DNA of 64,000 nt from Diphasiastrum complanatum (Eukaryota; Streptophyta; Lycopodiopsida; Lycopodiales; Lycopodiaceae): positions 36,309,073 through 36,373,072 of the forward strand of contig CM055096.1 of assembly GCA_029204225.1 (NCBI GenBank), written 5' to 3'. The notes under the pieces were generated by a model that saw only the letters and a list, made by a program, of their open reading frames with translations, was not told where the DNA came from and searched no databases. Positions 61,201 through 64,000 of this stretch are shown here, one piece after another. Position 1 is the stretch's first letter; the number at the start of each line of letters is the position of its first letter. The position numbers and the translations under genes were made by a program.

Positions 61201-62835
61201 AGGAACTCTTTTCTATAGTCCATGCCCTTAAGACTTGAGGCATTATTTGTATGGTGCCAACTTTGAGGTCCTGACAGACCATGAGAGTCTCGGATATCTT
61301 TGCCAATCAACCTGAGCTTAGAGGTCGGAAAGCTCGTTGGGCAGAGTTGATGCAAGAGTTTGACATGTCTATCAGATATAGGTGTGGAAAATTCAATACA
61401 GTAGCAGATGCCCTTAGCAGAATGCCTATGATAAACGAGCTGAGTTTTACTCAGATTCGTAATGAGTTACTCGAGTCCTTGAGAGGGAAATGCCAGCATG
61501 ATGCATTCTTCTCTACTATCTGGAACTCAGTCCAGAGCAGTTCGAGTATACGTCGTCAGATGACGTTGAGGATTCTGAGCCTGTATTACCCAAGCAAACC
61601 CCAGTGGTTGAGGGTCAGTTGACTCAAGGATTCAAATGGAAACAGTATTCCATTCAGGATGAGTACTTGCTCTATAGAGATAGAGTATGTGTCCCCAATT
61701 CAGAGGATTATAGGCAGCAGGTCCTACATGAATGTCATGACAATCCTAGCGCGGGACACCCAGGCATACAGAAGACCTATGAGCTTCTTCGTAGGCAATT
61801 TTTCTGGCCCAGTATGAAAAAGGACGTCCACCAGTATGTAACCAGTTGCCAGAAATGTCAAAAGGGTAATGACGCTAAAACAACCGTTAGAGCTCAGATT
61901 TAGCGAGGTTGTTTGTAGACGGGCTATTTAAATTGTACGGTCTACCTTCCGGCATAGTCAGCGACCGGGACAGTAAGTTTACTGGAAATTTCTGGAGGGC
62001 AGTATTCCATCATCTCCATACTAAACTTAATATGAGTACCACTGACCATCCACAGACGGACGGTCAAACAGAAAGGGTAAATCAAGTGCTGGAGGATATG
62101 CTTCGTGCATACGTCAGCAAGAAGCAGACTAATTGGCAGGAATATCTCTCGATATTAGAGTTTGCTTACAATAGTACCAAACATTCAGCTACGGGATACA
62201 GCCATTTATGCTGATGTATGGTTTTCAGCCACGCTCACCCCACAGCTGTAGGGTTTAAACAAGAAAAAGTTGAAGCAGCCAAAAACTTTTTAGAAGACCT
62301 AAACCAGATGATAGAACATGCTAAGCGTAGCATTAGACAATCCCAGGATCGAGCCAGGCATTATGCAGATCCACACAGACGGATGTGCAGTTCTCCACTG
62401 GTGAGAGAGTCTACTTGAGAGTCCCAGTTGACTCTAAACCCTCAAATCAGGAGTGTGTGCTAAGTTGTCTCCAAGGTATTGTGGTCCCTTTACCATCCAG
62501 TAGGAGACTAGGCGAGGTCACCTATGAACTAGAACTCCCACACAGCAGTAAGGTTTTTCCAGTTTTTCATGTAAGTCAGTTACGAAAAGCCTTAACCAGA
62601 TCAGATAATCTGGTAGGGGACAGTGTTCTAGTTCTCCCATTGGATCCTCAACAAACCTCCACATGAACCAGAGGAAATTCTTGATAGTAGAGAGACGCAG
62701 ACTCGTCATACTCTATACCGAGAATATCTGGTTAAGTGGAATGATCAGCCTGTTGAGAATGCCACTTGGGAAAGAGGCAGCGTCCTTCGCAAGATTTTTC
62801 CAGACTTTGTCTTAGAGGACCAAGACGGTTCTTAA
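58292..62835 (+). pseudogene. G-2 Gag-Pol, multiply frameshifted
   Basis: Starts like G-1 ([10 protein letters not shown]) and ends with the same DQDGS-stop. In order: a stop at about 58407, Gag 58618-59061, zinc knuckle near 59318-59360, protease corrupted near 59595-59630, RT 60308-60790 with the FLDD box near 60640, RNase H 60960-61440, integrase 61620-62360, and chromodomain 62700-62820. Breaks are mostly one- or few-base indels (near 59045, 59380, 60190, 60565, 60745, 61130, 61300, 62200, 62385). Integrase loses tens of residues near 61860, including the first catalytic Asp. Relative to G-1 the acidic linker is also shortened near 61535. Non-functional. Confidence 0.93.
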
Positions 62836-62847
62836 GGGGGGAGGGAG

Positions 62848-63205
62848 TGTTACGAGCTCGTAACAGTGCCGAACCCTAGAGAAACACAGATAGGTCAGAT
62901 ACCACAGTCAGGGTCGTGTCCAGTGTACATGACCAACAGGGCAAGACAGTGTGAGTAGTGTGCCCCAGCACGGTCCATAGCCATGGCGGGCCTACCACAG
63001 CCTAGGGACCTTGTCAGCAGGATAGGGCTCCCAGTTGGGTCCCGACGTGCAGTCGGCCACGTCAGGTGCCACGTGGCCGACACTTGGCAGTAGCATGCTA
63101 CCAATCCTCACACTGGGCTAGGAGGGGCTTACTCTATATCAGGGAGTAGGCAAGGTTGGGTGGATTAGTAGTGTTTGCCCTACTGTGGTGTTAGGACTTA
63201 TTACA
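62848..63205 (+). repeat. 3' LTR of G-2
   Basis: 358 bp beginning with the perfect 18-bp palindrome TGTTACGAGCTCGTAACA, preceded by the polypurine tract AAGGGGGGAGGGAG. Confidence 0.94.
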
Positions 63206-64000
63206 GTATCCCTGTGCACCTGAGTGGGGAGGATGAGCCCGTGGAGTGTGTGCCCGTGGGGCTGCTGCAGGTGGAGGAACTGGCTGTGTAGGAGGCAAGT
63301 ACAGTGGCGATATGTACTGAAAGGGGCGCTGTGGTGGCCGGTACTGGTACATCCTGGGTGATGCCAAAGGAGGAGCCAGTGGAGTGGGTGCTGCCAAAGG
63401 AGGAGGATGTGAAGTGGGTGCTGCCACTGGAGGAGCCATTGTGGATGTGGGCGCTGCAAGAGAAAACCTGGGCACAGATGGTGGCCTGCCATGGAGACCT
63501 GGTGCTGTAGAAGTGGACGGCGATGGAGGGGCTGCAAGGCCTCAATGGCATCGGTGGCACTGGAGGTGCTGTGCGGTGCACATATACCCTCTGAGGAACT
63601 GGAGGAACTGGAGGCACCTCATGTAGCTGCTCTGACTGAGACTCTGTGTATGGCATGCTGGCAAGAGATGATGGGGGTGCCGTGACACTCGGCATCTGCT
63701 GGGCCTCTGAATCCAATGTGGCAATCAAGTCGTCTAGTTGGGCATCTGAATACAAATGCTCTAGGCTCTGGGCCTCATCCTGTGCACCATCCCCTGAATC
63801 ATCCCGTGCCTCATCATGTGCACCCTGTAGACCCTGAATGGCCTCCCAATCGGTGCAATCAAAGTCATCTGGTGTCTCCTCTGGTGTGCTGTCGTAGTAA
63901 TGGCCATGACTCTGTACTGCACGCATCCAAACAACTATGGGACTGGCATGTAAATCACTCTGCCCTCTATCAAGAGCCTCCTCCATCATATCGACATAGG
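63206..64000 (-). pseudogene. Unidentified acidic, Pro-rich protein, part upstream of the AT-hooks
   Basis: Minus-strand frame open from the window edge (YVDMMEEALDRGQSDLHASP). It continues VVWMRAVQSHGHYYDSTPEE, DDFDCTDWEAIQGLQGAHDE and QLDDLIATLDSEAQQ, then becomes Pro-rich. A one-base shift near 63540 leads to a Pro/Ala-rich frame (LAAPTSTMAPPVAAPTSH) reaching SGAQGY at the G-2 target site. From there the frame resumes exactly at 57150. No domain recognised; the acidic part followed by AT-hooks resembles a chromatin or transposon-derived regulator. The true start lies outside the window. Confidence 0.5.

Larger units (their letters stand above)
57151..63205 (+). mobile_element. Ty3/gypsy chromovirus copy G-2, degraded sister of G-1
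   Basis: 6055 bp with LTRs 57151-57507 and 62848-63205, primer site 57509-57522 and target duplication gtatc. Same family as G-1 (most of the pol is clearly alignable) but opposite orientation and broken at many points. The LTRs differ at about ten places, including several one-base indels. Inserted in the unknown AT-hook gene. Confidence 0.95.

Overview
This window is repeat-dense nuclear DNA from a large eukaryotic genome, almost certainly a land plant. The plant evidence is: chromovirus-type Ty3/gypsy elements primed by initiator-methionine tRNA, Ty1/copia elements, hAT transposases of the DUF659 type with introns, and one exon of a plant-like anthranilate synthase alpha subunit. Long (GA)n microsatellites are frequent. 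I see no prokaryotic operon, CRISPR array, rRNA or tRNA gene, and I cannot name the species.

Layout. 1-13247: three LINE (non-LTR retrotransposon) pieces, all minus strand. An intact Ty3/gypsy element (3548-9909; 1579-codon Gag-Pol ORF, identical LTRs, 5-bp target duplication) is nested in one of them. 13248-19925: two more minus-strand LINEs, each ending in a (TC)n tail that abuts the 5' end of the next LINE. 19926-24985: a decayed hAT transposase (+) split by a gag-less gypsy element (-). 25561-26367: a (GA)29 tract, the anthranilate synthase exon, and an LTR remnant. 27241-32927: two copia elements head to head. 32928-about 37100 and 39565-46540: two related non-coding LARD-like LTR elements, the second inserted in a LINE ORF1. 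38497-39001: a duplicated microsatellite module and a perfect 49-bp inverted repeat around a LINE 3' end. 46541-52566: another head-to-tail LINE series including a (GA)143 tract. 52819-53899: a second hAT gene with introns. About 53903-55904: the 3' part of another gypsy element. 55905-64000: two unidentified coding segments converging tail to tail; the minus one carries AT-hooks and is split by a degraded sister copy (57151-63205) of the intact gypsy element.

How it fits together. Most of the sequence is transposons inserted in transposons, so relative ages can be read from nesting: the intact gypsy is young, while the LINE, hAT and LARD hosts are older. The most unusual signal is the LINE family. 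Copies share a 3' stem-loop with compensatory base changes, a (TC)n tail, a PCNA-binding-like motif near the ORF2 C-terminus, and repeated head-to-tail junctions at those tails. This suggests a retroposon that preferentially re-inserts at its own microsatellite tail. The only host-type genes supported are the anthranilate synthase exon and the two unknown coding segments near the right end.
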